From Gammaproteobacteria bacterium (GTDB taxonomy: Bacteria; Pseudomonadota; Gammaproteobacteria; Pseudomonadales; UBA3067), in assembly GCA_002402085.1 (NCBI GenBank), contig NVVB01000002.1, forward strand, positions 75,922 through 88,416: DNA of 12,495 nt, written 5' to 3'. The position numbers were made by a program, and so were the translations under genes. Numbering within the stretch: the stretch's first letter is position 1; each line of letters starts with the position of its first letter. This document shows, in pieces, positions 1 through 6,877 of the stretch. Under the pieces are notes generated by a model that searched no databases, was not told the origin of the DNA, and was given only the letters and a program-made list of their open reading frames with translations.

Positions 1-99
1 TTTTTGATTTTGGAGAGGAATTTGAGGCAAGTACTCGGCTAGCAGCGCGATGATGAACCGGTACCGCTAAGCCATAGTTTTTTAGATGCGTAGTAGTGA

Positions 100-1518
100 T
101 TACTCTTCTCGTCCGTAAATATCATCCAATCGAACGATATCATCTTCCCCCAAATAACTACCACTCTGCACTTCAATCATTTCCAAAGGAATAGAACCGG
201 GATTGGCTAAACGATGCTGCGTACCAATAGGGATATAAGTCGATTGATTTTCCGTCACCAAAAATGTTTCATCACCTCGAGTTACTAGCGCAGTGCCCTT
301 CACTACCACCCAATGCTCAGCACGATGATGATGCATCTGTAAGCTCAACTGAGCACCGGGATCCACGAATATTCGCTTCACCTGGAATCGCTCGCCATTA
401 TCAATGGAGTCAAAGTAGCCCCAAGGACGATAGACTTTACGATGCACGAAAGCTTCTGAGCGATTTTTAGCCTTTAAACGATTGAATATTTTTTTAACAT
501 CCTGCACTTTGTCTTTGTCAGCGACTAGAATTGCATCATCGCTTTCAACGATAACAACATTATCAAGGCCCACCGTAGCGATTAGCTTAGATTCACTCTT
601 AATGTAACTATTCGTAGTGCCCTCAGTCATCACTTCGCCATTGAGCACATTGCCAGATTCGTCCTTTTCAGCAATATCCCATAACGAAGACCAAGAACCC
701 ACATCACTCCACCCACAATCCACCGGGACAACTACCGCATCCTCGGTTTTTTCCATCACCGCGTAATCGATGGAATCTTCGGGACAGGCTTCAAAATGGA
801 CTTTAGAGGGACGAATGAAATCAGCGTCGGTTTGAGCCCCAAGCATGGCTTGCTCACACGCATCATAGATATCGGGACGATATTTTTGTAGCTCGGCAAG
901 GTAGCGGCTCGCTTTGAACATAAACATACCGCTATTCCACAAATAGTCGCCACTATCGACGTAATCTTGGGCTGCATAGACATCCGGTTTTTCAACGAAC
1001 TGCCAAATCGAGTATACATTTTCGCCAAACTCAGGCTGAAGAGCAGATTTCTTTATATAGCCATAGCCCGTTTCTGGCTTGCTGGGTAAAATACCGAAAG
1101 TTACCAGTTTGCCTTTCTCTGCCGGTGCCATAGCTTGCCTAAGCGATGTTTCAAATGCAGGTACATCTTTGATCACATGGTCAGCGGCGAGCACGAGCAA
1201 GACAGGGTCATCTCCCCCATCGAGGGCTTTCAATGCAGCCAACGCTATGGCTGGCGCTGTGTTTCGCCCAGAAGGCTCAAGAATAATCCCCGTCGAAGAC
1301 ACTCTATCTTCGCGCAATTGTTCGGCGACTATAAAGCGGTGATCTTCATTACAGATAAATAAAGGCGCCGTATGCTCTATGTTCCCCAAACGAAGTAACG
1401 TGTCTTGCATCATCGTATTAGATGAGGCAATAGACAAAAACTGCTTTGGAAAGTGTTGACGTGATAGCGGCCATAATCGGCTACCGACGCCACCAGCCAT
1501 TACTACAGGTAGTATCAT
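100..1518 (-). CDS. manC: Mannose-1-phosphate guanylyltransferase / mannose-6-phosphate isomerase (ManC/AlgA/XanB type)
   Basis: This bifunctional cytoplasmic enzyme makes mannose-6-phosphate from fructose-6-phosphate and makes GDP-mannose from mannose-1-phosphate and GTP. The N-terminal nucleotidyltransferase domain carries the signature [17 protein letters not shown] at about residues 9-25 and FVEKPD at about 174-179. The C-terminal cupin (type II phosphomannose isomerase) carries [10 protein letters not shown] at about 394-403. The length of 472 aa is normal for the fused form. A TTG at 1527 is in frame, but it sits one base after the GAAGG Shine-Dalgarno; the ATG at 1518 has a 10-nt spacer and gives the usual family N-terminus ([10 protein letters not shown]), so I start there. 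It ends in TAA at 100-102. The gene stands apart from the main minus-strand block, separated by the plus-strand GT4 gene, and probably has its own promoter. No phosphomannomutase (manB) is visible beside it. The family call is firm; the pathway role is standard. Confidence 0.96.
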   Translation of the reverse strand: MILPVVMAGGVGSRLWPLSRQHFPKQFLSIASSNTMMQDTLLRLGNIEHTAPLFICNEDHRFIVAEQLREDRVSSTGIILEPSGRNTAPAIALAALKALDGGDDPVLLVLAADHVIKDVPAFETSLRQAMAPAEKGKLVTFGILPSKPETGYGYIKKSALQPEFGENVYSIWQFVEKPDVYAAQDYVDSGDYLWNSGMFMFKASRYLAELQKYRPDIYDACEQAMLGAQTDADFIRPSKVHFEACPEDSIDYAVMEKTEDAVVVPVDCGWSDVGSWSSLWDIAEKDESGNVLNGEVMTEGTTNSYIKSESKLIATVGLDNVVIVESDDAILVADKDKVQDVKKIFNRLKAKNRSEAFVHRKVYRPWGYFDSIDNGERFQVKRIFVDPGAQLSLQMHHHRAEHWVVVKGTALVTRGDETFLVTENQSTYIPIGTQHRLANPGSIPLEMIEVQSGSYLGEDDIVRLDDIYGREE

Positions 1519-1528
1519 TCGTTTCAAA

Positions 1529-1533
1529 CCTTC
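1529..1533 (-). promoter_or_regulatory. Shine-Dalgarno of manC
   Basis: On the minus strand GAAGG lies 10 nt before the ATG at 1518 and only 1 nt before the alternative TTG at 1527. This spacing favours the ATG as the start. Confidence 0.6.
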
Positions 1534-1574
1534 GGCTTTGTCTACAGAATCAATTTCTATTTAAACATCAAGAT

Positions 1575-1580
1575 ATTATA
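1575..1580 (-). promoter_or_regulatory. Candidate -10 box for manC
   Basis: A perfect TATAAT hexamer reads on the minus strand about 57 bp upstream of the manC ATG, which would give a leader of about 50 nt. No convincing -35 hexamer is present at 16 to 18 bp (AACAGC at 17 bp), so the promoter may need an activator or may be a chance match in AT-rich DNA. Inverted-repeat arms overlap and flank this box (1571-1578 with 1606-1613; 1585-1594 with 1645-1654). Confidence 0.35.
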
Positions 1581-1584
1581 TTAC

Positions 1585-1654
1585 ACCTGAACTAATTGCT
1601 GTTTTTAATATCTCGCGCAAAAAACCCATTTATTAGTGAGCTTATAGTTCAGGT
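1585..1654. repeat. Inverted repeat with 10-bp perfect arms upstream of manC
   Basis: ACCTGAACTA at 1585-1594 is the exact reverse complement of TAGTTCAGGT at 1645-1654. Three mismatched positions inward, GCT (1598-1600) pairs with AGC (1639-1641), and further in GTTTTT (1601-1606) can pair with AAAAAC (1620-1625). A second short pair, AGATATTA (1571-1578) and TAATATCT (1606-1613), overlaps the candidate manC -10 box. It could be a pair of operator half-sites, a structured RNA, or the remnant of a small element. I cannot distinguish these. Confidence 0.5.
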
Positions 1655-1962
1655 ACGTCATATCAGGATAGGAATACTGAAGGTCACCCTCAATCAGGTC
1701 AACAAAAACCAAAGAATGACACCTAAAACATCTCGACCTAAAAATAAATCCTTATATATCAACATACTATATAGTCTCAACCGAAATCAACTAAACCTTT
1801 GAGCAGAACCCGCGTTGCCCCGCAGACTAACCAACCTATTCCCATATAAACAACATTAACACCCTCCACCACGCCAACCCATACAAACCGGGCAGTCCGT
1901 CACATTACCCCCATAAAAATACAACCAGAACTAAAGGGCAAAGAGATGTATTACTTTATTAT

Positions 1963-2006
1963 CCCCCCTATAATACCCGACTGATTTTGGTAACCCCCCT
2001 CTAATA
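1963..2006 (+). repeat. Near-perfect 13-bp direct repeat, C6 tract plus AT core, 31-bp period
   Basis: CCCCCCTATAATA (1963-1975) and CCCCCCTCTAATA (1994-2006) match at 12 of 13 positions and start 31 bp apart, about three helical turns. A weaker relative, CCCCCATAA, begins at 1908. The copies lie 30 to 75 bp upstream of the plus-strand glycosyltransferase start, and the first contains a perfect TATAAT. They may be promoter or regulator sites. Chance in a C-rich stretch is possible. Confidence 0.5.
1969..1974 (+). promoter_or_regulatory. Candidate -10 box for the WbaZ-like glycosyltransferase gene
   Basis: A perfect TATAAT on the plus strand lies about 63 bp before the ATG at 2038. The -35 position is poor (ATGTAT at 17-bp spacing). 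A second AT-rich core (TAATATATT, 2002-2010) lies 31 bp downstream and could act as an alternative -10. Confidence 0.35.
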
Positions 2007-2037
2007 TATTTACGGATTCAAGACAGTGGTAGATACA

Positions 2038-3159
2038 ATGCTCGCCTCAAAAAAAATTGCCGTCATCCACGACTGGCTTGTAACCTATGCCGGAGCTGAA
2101 CGAGTACTGGAGCAAATATTAGACCTCGTACCTCATGCGGACCTATTCTCAGTAATAGATTTCTTGCCGAGTCATCAGCGTGGTTTTATTCAAGACAAGC
2201 CTGTAAATACGTCCTTTATCCAAAAGCTTCCTTTTGCAAAAACAAAATATAGAAACTATCTGCCTCTTATGCCCCTCGCAGTAGAACAATTCGATCTCTC
2301 TAGCTACGACATTATAATATCCAGCAGCCATGCGGTTGCAAAAGGGGTACTCACGGGACCGGATCAAACACATATTTGTTACTGTCATTCCCCTATGCGC
2401 TACATATGGGACCTACAGCATCAATACTTGGAAGAAAGCCGACTCGAAACCGGCATTATGAGTTGGGTGGCACGCTATCTATTGCACAAGATGCGTCTCT
2501 GGGACTACAGAACAGCGAACGGTGTAGATCACTTTATTTCAAATTCTGACTATATTGCAAGGCGTATTAAGAAAGTCTACGGAAAAGAATCTACCACCAT
2601 TTATCCCGGAATCGAGATTGATAGATTCCCACTAATCGAGCAAAAAGACAACTTCTACTTCACCGCATCCAGAATGGTGCCGTACAAAAAAATGGAACTA
2701 ATTGTCCAAGCATTTAGTCGCATGCCGTCTAAAGAATTAGTCGTTATTGGTGACGGGCCTCAATTCGAACAAATAAAAAAGGCAGCCACACCCAACATCA
2801 AACTGCTTGGCTACCAACCCACCGAAACGCTCATTTCCTATATGTCTCGAGCCAAAGCATTTGTATTTGCGGCTGAGGAAGATTTTGGAATCATCCCTAT
2901 AGAAGCTCAAGCATGCGGGACCCCTGTCATTTGCTTCGCCAAGGGCGGCACACTAGAAACAGTTAAAGCGGGCGTTACAGGCGTGTATTTTAAAAAACAA
3001 AGTGTCAACGACTTGATTAATGCTGTCACTCAATTTGAGGACACACAATCATCTTATAACTCGAAAGAGATAAGGTCCCACGCGGCTCAATTTAGTAAAG
3101 AAAACTTTCAATCAAACATGCTAAATATAATAATCAACCAAGCCCAAATTAACACCTAA
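2038..3159 (+). CDS. Glycosyltransferase family 4, WbaZ-like (putative mannosyltransferase)
   Basis: Probable cytoplasmic, membrane-associated GT4 (GT-B fold) enzyme adding a sugar to a lipid-linked repeat unit. The WbaZ-type subfamily is suggested by IAVIHDWLVTYAGAERVLE near the N-terminus, YCHSPMRYIWD at about 115-125, and the C-terminal donor-site block with the E-x7-E motif (EDFGIIPIE, about 281-289) followed by ACGTPVICFAKGGTLETV. The subfamily includes O-antigen mannosyltransferases, and manC next door would supply GDP-mannose, so mannose is a reasonable but unproven donor. I use ATG 2038 (373 aa), because the family normally begins only a few residues before the KIAVIHDW block; an in-frame GTG at 2026 would add four residues. 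Neither start has a strong Shine-Dalgarno. It is the only plus-strand gene in the window and ends 34 bp from the convergent GT4 gene. Confidence 0.88.
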   Translation: MLASKKIAVIHDWLVTYAGAERVLEQILDLVPHADLFSVIDFLPSHQRGFIQDKPVNTSFIQKLPFAKTKYRNYLPLMPLAVEQFDLSSYDIIISSSHAVAKGVLTGPDQTHICYCHSPMRYIWDLQHQYLEESRLETGIMSWVARYLLHKMRLWDYRTANGVDHFISNSDYIARRIKKVYGKESTTIYPGIEIDRFPLIEQKDNFYFTASRMVPYKKMELIVQAFSRMPSKELVVIGDGPQFEQIKKAATPNIKLLGYQPTETLISYMSRAKAFVFAAEEDFGIIPIEAQACGTPVICFAKGGTLETVKAGVTGVYFKKQSVNDLINAVTQFEDTQSSYNSKEIRSHAAQFSKENFQSNMLNIIINQAQINT

Positions 3160-3193
3160 AATAATCGCTCAAATATCAGTTGTCGCAACAAAC

Positions 3194-4270
3194 TTAGCGA
3201 TGCCTGGAGATGACGTCATGGATTTTCTCGGCAGACACCGTCCAATCGAATAGGCTGGCACGCTCTTTCCCCCTATCAATCATCTGCCGTACTAATTCCT
3301 GGCATCCTAATACCCTCATCATGCCAGCAGAAATCGACTGCACATCGAGAGGGTCCACATACACGGCAGCATCACCACACACCTCTCTGAGACTAGGAAT
3401 ATCAGAAACAACGCAAGCAGTGCCACAACTCATCGCCTCAAGGGGAGGGATACCAAAGCCTTCGTATAGAGAAGCGTGGACAAACAAATCTGCATTTCTG
3501 TACAAGCTCACAAGCTCCGTATCGGTAACCCTCCCCAGAAAAACCACATCCTCGTCATCACTACCATTACTCAGCGCCTCTGTTGCTGTAAAAACTCGAT
3601 CGCCCGAGTTTCCTGCCCCAACAACTAAAAGGCGGCACAACCCGCCTGACCGCCTATAAACACCAAACGCCTGAATAAGTCGAGCAAGATTCTTTGACGG
3701 CGCTAAAGATGAAACTGCCAATATATACGGACCAGGTTTAATCTCATCCTCCACCGCCTCATCGAAAACAGCCGATATAGCGTTGGATACAACGCTCACC
3801 TTTCCTTCCGGTACTCGGAATCTATTTACAAGTTCCCGTTTAGAAAAGTCGCTTACAGTCACCACATCAAACGAACGTCTTACGATCAAAGGAATCATAA
3901 CCCGATAGACCAAGACAAATTTTTTGGAGTAAAACTCGGGATGAGTAAAAGTAGCTATATCATGAATGGTCACTAATTGCTGTTTAAGCACTACTGGCGC
4001 GGTATTGGTTAGATTTATCAGAAATACGGGGCCTTCTTGAGCCTTACAATAAAAAGGCAATACTAACTGTTCCCACAGATATCCTCGTATTGATCCACCA
4101 ATATATTGCACATCAAACTCTTCCGCCAACTTTAAATCTTGCACGCCCCGAGGTGCCACAACCTGCAAACTATGCCCACTATTGATTAACGCTCTAACTA
4201 TTTCAATAGCGAAACGTTGAACCCCAGTAACTGGCTGAGTTAAAAACCTGCCATTAACAACTATTTTCAA
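3194..4270 (-). CDS. Glycosyltransferase family 4 (MtfB-like group)
   Basis: A GT4 retaining glycosyltransferase of 358 aa, expected on the cytoplasmic face of the inner membrane. The N-terminus MKIVVNGRFLTQPVTGVQRF is typical of the mannosyltransferase-B-like group of polysaccharide clusters. TIHDIATFTHPEF lies at about 101-113. The C-terminal domain has LAVSSLAPSKNLARLI at about 184-199 and the E-x7-E motif EGFGIPPLE at 270-278, followed by CGTACVVSDIPSLREVCGDA. The start is TTG at 4270: no in-frame ATG is near, the N-terminus fits the family, and AGAGGG lies 9 nt upstream. It is the last gene of the minus-strand block, ends in TAA and converges with the WbaZ-like gene. A gap of 169 bp separates it from the next upstream gene. 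Donor and acceptor cannot be assigned; mannose or rhamnose are plausible from the nucleotide-sugar genes present. Confidence 0.9.
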   Translation of the reverse strand: MKIVVNGRFLTQPVTGVQRFAIEIVRALINSGHSLQVVAPRGVQDLKLAEEFDVQYIGGSIRGYLWEQLVLPFYCKAQEGPVFLINLTNTAPVVLKQQLVTIHDIATFTHPEFYSKKFVLVYRVMIPLIVRRSFDVVTVSDFSKRELVNRFRVPEGKVSVVSNAISAVFDEAVEDEIKPGPYILAVSSLAPSKNLARLIQAFGVYRRSGGLCRLLVVGAGNSGDRVFTATEALSNGSDDEDVVFLGRVTDTELVSLYRNADLFVHASLYEGFGIPPLEAMSCGTACVVSDIPSLREVCGDAAVYVDPLDVQSISAGMMRVLGCQELVRQMIDRGKERASLFDWTVSAEKIHDVISRHR

Positions 4271-4279
4271 TGATTTTAA

Positions 4280-4285
4280 CCCTCT
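4280..4285 (-). promoter_or_regulatory. Shine-Dalgarno supporting a TTG start
   Basis: AGAGGG on the minus strand lies 9 nt before the TTG at 4270. It supports this non-ATG start for the GT4 gene at 3194-4270, which has no better start nearby. Confidence 0.65.
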
Positions 4286-4439
4286 TGCAGCCCACTATCT
4301 TTACCTCAAAGCATTAGAACTTTCACCACGAAATAAAAGTATTAGATAAAAAAAGACACATCAAACATCCAACTAGGCTCCGCCGTATACCTAAGTACTC
4401 CATTGAACGCAGAGACATACCTGGATAACTCACGAAAAA

Positions 4440-5660
4440 CTATACCCCCGATTTAATCGTTTTCTCGTACACCTCCATATATCGTCCTATTGTTTCTTCC
4501 GAATCAAAAATCTTAGCCCTTTCAGAAATCCTATCGGCTCTAATCTCGCCATTTGAAATAAGCATGACAACCTTACTCAACTTTTCATAAAGATCGCCAG
4601 AAAGATCAGGGTTAAAAACGAAACCGTTAACCCCACTATCAATTATTTCAGGTATACCCCCAGTATTCGCTCCGACCACAGGCACGCCAAAAGCCGTCGC
4701 CTCAATAATCGTCCTAGGTAACGGCTCATGCCATAGGGAAGGCACAGCTAAAACATCGATCTTCTTAAAAAATTCTCGTGGATCGACTCGCCCAAGAAAC
4801 TCAAAATCCAAAACCCCTTCATATTTACGGTTCAGCGCGTCTATATATCGCGAATCCCCCTCCCCACCTAAAAGTATTTTACACCGACCATCATTAGCGA
4901 GAGCCAATTCATCTAATAACAAATCCACGCCTTTAACAGGGCTGATTACGCCTAGATAACCTACAATGTATTGCCCCTCTTCTAACCGCCCTTCATCTAC
5001 AACATCAGTAGAAACACTACCATCAATACAGCTATAGATGTATTCCTTTACATTAGCATTCTTAAAATAACCATTACGTACATGTTTATTTAAAATGAAC
5101 TTACTATTCCCAACAACCGACTGTATCTTTGCCGATTGCCGCCGCCTCATATACGTAAAAACACACTTCCCAAGGAAACTAATATTCTCTAAATTTTTCC
5201 CGCGTCGAAACAGCGTGGCTTGAGGATCCATTAAATAATAATCTCTCAACGTGTGTACAATCGGTATCCCCAACGACTTAGCAGCATTCCAAACGCTAAC
5301 TGAGAAACAACTTAGATTATTTGTATGAATTACATCGGGCTTTTCATGTTTCAATATGCCTTTAACATGGTCGCCAGCTAAAACATTATAAGTGTCGACG
5401 CAATGCCAAATTCCTCGAAAAACGCGACTTTTGGAAGCACCATCAAACGGCGAATAAATGTTTTTTATCGGCAAATAATAAACTTTCACTCCATTAACAT
5501 CGTCTACCTTTACCCCAGAACTATGTTCATTAGACGTTATAACTGTTACCTCAGCTCCATCTCTGCTCAATTTTTCAGCAAGGTACTGCACGGAGCGCTC
5601 CGCCCCACCGACCATTGTCGGAAAATAAAGCGTATTAACAAGCACTATTTTAAAACTCAT
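4440..5660 (-). CDS. Glycosyltransferase family 4 (ExpE7-like group)
   Basis: A 406-aa GT4 glycosyltransferase with both Rossmann-like domains. The N-terminal domain has a glycine-rich acceptor loop, PTMVGGAERSVQYLA at about 14-28, and HTLRDYYLMDPQATLF at about 136-151; the latter matches the HTLxDYWxxCPxxTLF block typical of ExpE7-like exopolysaccharide transferases. The C-terminal domain has GYLGVISPVKGVDLLL (234-249) and the E-x7-E motif EPLPRTIIE (312-320) followed by GVPVVGANTGGIPEII. ATG at 5660 is preceded by AAAGG with a 5-nt spacer. The gene follows the GT2 gene by 49 bp, so cotranscription is likely. Parts of it are conspicuously AT-rich (14 G/C in the 60 bases 5041-5100), unlike the rml and manC genes. 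Donor sugar is unknown. Confidence 0.9.
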   Translation of the reverse strand: MSFKIVLVNTLYFPTMVGGAERSVQYLAEKLSRDGAEVTVITSNEHSSGVKVDDVNGVKVYYLPIKNIYSPFDGASKSRVFRGIWHCVDTYNVLAGDHVKGILKHEKPDVIHTNNLSCFSVSVWNAAKSLGIPIVHTLRDYYLMDPQATLFRRGKNLENISFLGKCVFTYMRRRQSAKIQSVVGNSKFILNKHVRNGYFKNANVKEYIYSCIDGSVSTDVVDEGRLEEGQYIVGYLGVISPVKGVDLLLDELALANDGRCKILLGGEGDSRYIDALNRKYEGVLDFEFLGRVDPREFFKKIDVLAVPSLWHEPLPRTIIEATAFGVPVVGANTGGIPEIIDSGVNGFVFNPDLSGDLYEKLSKVVMLISNGEIRADRISERAKIFDSEETIGRYMEVYEKTIKSGV

Positions 5661-5709
5661 ACCAACCTTTCATAACAGAAATGTAAATAAAAACACGACA
5701 ACTATTCGC

Positions 5710-6711
5710 TCAAAGTTTTCCTAGCGCACCTGCCTCACCATCTCTGAGGGCACTGATTATGTATAAAAACCTCCTGAAACGCAGCCCTTTTACGGAAAAC
5801 AAAAACAACAACACCACAAACATAGCTCGATTTAAACGATACCTAAACTGTCCAGCCCTATAAAAATGACTGTCGAAATAAACACGATTCCTTACACCGT
5901 AATACACTCTCTCATGCTCAACCTCCGCCAATAGCATTTCAAAAACAGCCCCTTCACCTTCATTCCAGGACGGCTCCAAATCACGCACTTCACATTCCGG
6001 CGCCAAAAATATTTGACCTCCAACACGAGCAATCCTACTAGTATATTCAGTATCATCGCCATAAAGATAAAAATCAGTCCGAGGCAACCCAATCGCATTC
6101 AACAAAGACAACGACAAAAAAAGCCCCCCATAAGGTGCATAAGGCAACTCAACACAATGACTACCACTTTCCAGAAAAGGTGGGTCGCTCTTTTTAAAAA
6201 ACTTGTTTATTTTTTGAATGAAATCAAATCCATAAATACTGGATCTTGGCGGCATGACCTGTTCTTTCTTCCAACCTCTGGCCAACAAATTCAAGTACTG
6301 CCGACTCTTTCGAAGAGAAGCGATTGCGACTAATCGACTCTGCAATTTATGTTCTGCGTCACTAAGTTTTTCATTCAACGCCATCACAACCCCAGGAGCA
6401 GGACAATTATCATCGTCTAATAACAGAATTCTTTTACAGGGCATCTGTGATTTTATATATGAAAGCCCGCGATAGAAACCACCTGCAGAGCCGCTATTAG
6501 TGGTCTCTGTTAAAACAACAATCCCACAGCGCTCCACTAAAGAAGCAAGTAATTTTTTTGAACGATGAAGAGAACCATTATCGACGACAACGATATTATC
6601 AACGCCTTGACAACGCAACTCCTTAACTACCTTTACGACAAAATCGGCGCGATCCGAATAAGTTACAAGCAAGGCGCAAACATCGTCATTATTAACATTT
6701 ACATCCTCCAT
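5710..6711 (-). CDS. Glycosyltransferase family 2 (rhamnosyl/galactofuranosyl-transferase-like)
   Basis: A 333-aa GT2 (GT-A fold) inverting glycosyltransferase. Visible motifs are CALLVTYSDR near the N-terminus, IVVVDNGS, GSAGGFYRGL, the metal- and nucleotide-binding LLLDDDN (DDD at about 99-101), PYGGLFLS, YLYGDDTEYTSRI (about 217-229; acidic DDxEY block) and YYGVRNRVYF. This arrangement resembles GlfT2/rhamnosyltransferase-like GT2 proteins. A hydrophobic C-terminal stretch (about 297-310) with basic residues may anchor it to the inner membrane. I start at ATG 6711 because AGGTGGGAG ends 3 nt upstream; an in-frame GTG at 6732 would add seven residues but lacks a nearby Shine-Dalgarno. With the rml genes in the same block a dTDP-rhamnose donor is plausible, but this is inference. 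Confidence 0.88.
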   Translation of the reverse strand: MEDVNVNNDDVCALLVTYSDRADFVVKVVKELRCQGVDNIVVVDNGSLHRSKKLLASLVERCGIVVLTETTNSGSAGGFYRGLSYIKSQMPCKRILLLDDDNCPAPGVVMALNEKLSDAEHKLQSRLVAIASLRKSRQYLNLLARGWKKEQVMPPRSSIYGFDFIQKINKFFKKSDPPFLESGSHCVELPYAPYGGLFLSLSLLNAIGLPRTDFYLYGDDTEYTSRIARVGGQIFLAPECEVRDLEPSWNEGEGAVFEMLLAEVEHERVYYGVRNRVYFDSHFYRAGQFRYRLNRAMFVVLLFLFSVKGLRFRRFLYIISALRDGEAGALGKL

Positions 6712-6714
6712 ATT

Positions 6715-6723
6715 CTCCCACCT
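6715..6723 (-). promoter_or_regulatory. Shine-Dalgarno deciding the GT2 start
   Basis: AGGTGGGAG on the minus strand; its AGGTGG core lies 6 nt before the ATG at 6711. It lies inside the longer reading frame that would begin at GTG 6732, and so favours the shorter protein. Confidence 0.6.
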
Positions 6724-6877
6724 AATTACCACAACAAATGAACCACATCCTCGAAGCGCCGAATATAATCAATCTACGCACCATGAACCAACGAAACTCA
6801 TACTTTCAAGCAATCAAAACCATTAATGCATCAACAATAAACAGCTACAATGCTCTCGACCCTAAAACAGGACAAAG

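Larger units (their letters stand above)
1519..2037. other. Divergent intergenic region between manC and the WbaZ-like glycosyltransferase gene
   Basis: About 519 bp without a credible gene. A 68-codon plus-strand ORF at 1596-1802 is rich in Asn, Lys, Ile and Leu, has no recognisable domain and looks spurious. The region must hold the start signals of both divergent genes. It contains candidate -10 hexamers on each strand (1575-1580 minus; 1969-1974 plus), a 10-bp inverted repeat (1585-1594 / 1645-1654) and a C-tract direct repeat (1963-1975 / 1994-2006). The plus strand is strongly C-rich and G-poor over 1801-1920 (by hand count, about 47 C to 14 G). I see no rho-independent terminator. Confidence 0.7.

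Noticed and set aside
1..99. Possible end of a plus-strand gene and terminator at the left edge (frames open from the edge close at 42 and 53; GGCTAGC 37-43 partly pairs with GCTAAGCC 66-73 before a T6 run at 78-83).
   Set aside because: The open stretches are at most about 16 codons with no recognisable sequence, and the stem has a bulge and a loop of about 22 nt. It is too weak to call a gene or a terminator.
1596..1802. 68-codon plus-strand ORF in the divergent intergenic region.
   Set aside because: Low-complexity composition (Asn, Lys, Ile, Leu), no domain, no Shine-Dalgarno that stands out, and overlaps the inverted-repeat region; most likely chance.
3160..3193. GTTG-TCG-CAAC hairpin between the convergent genes as a bidirectional terminator.
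   Set aside because: Only a 4-bp stem and no adjacent U-run on either strand.
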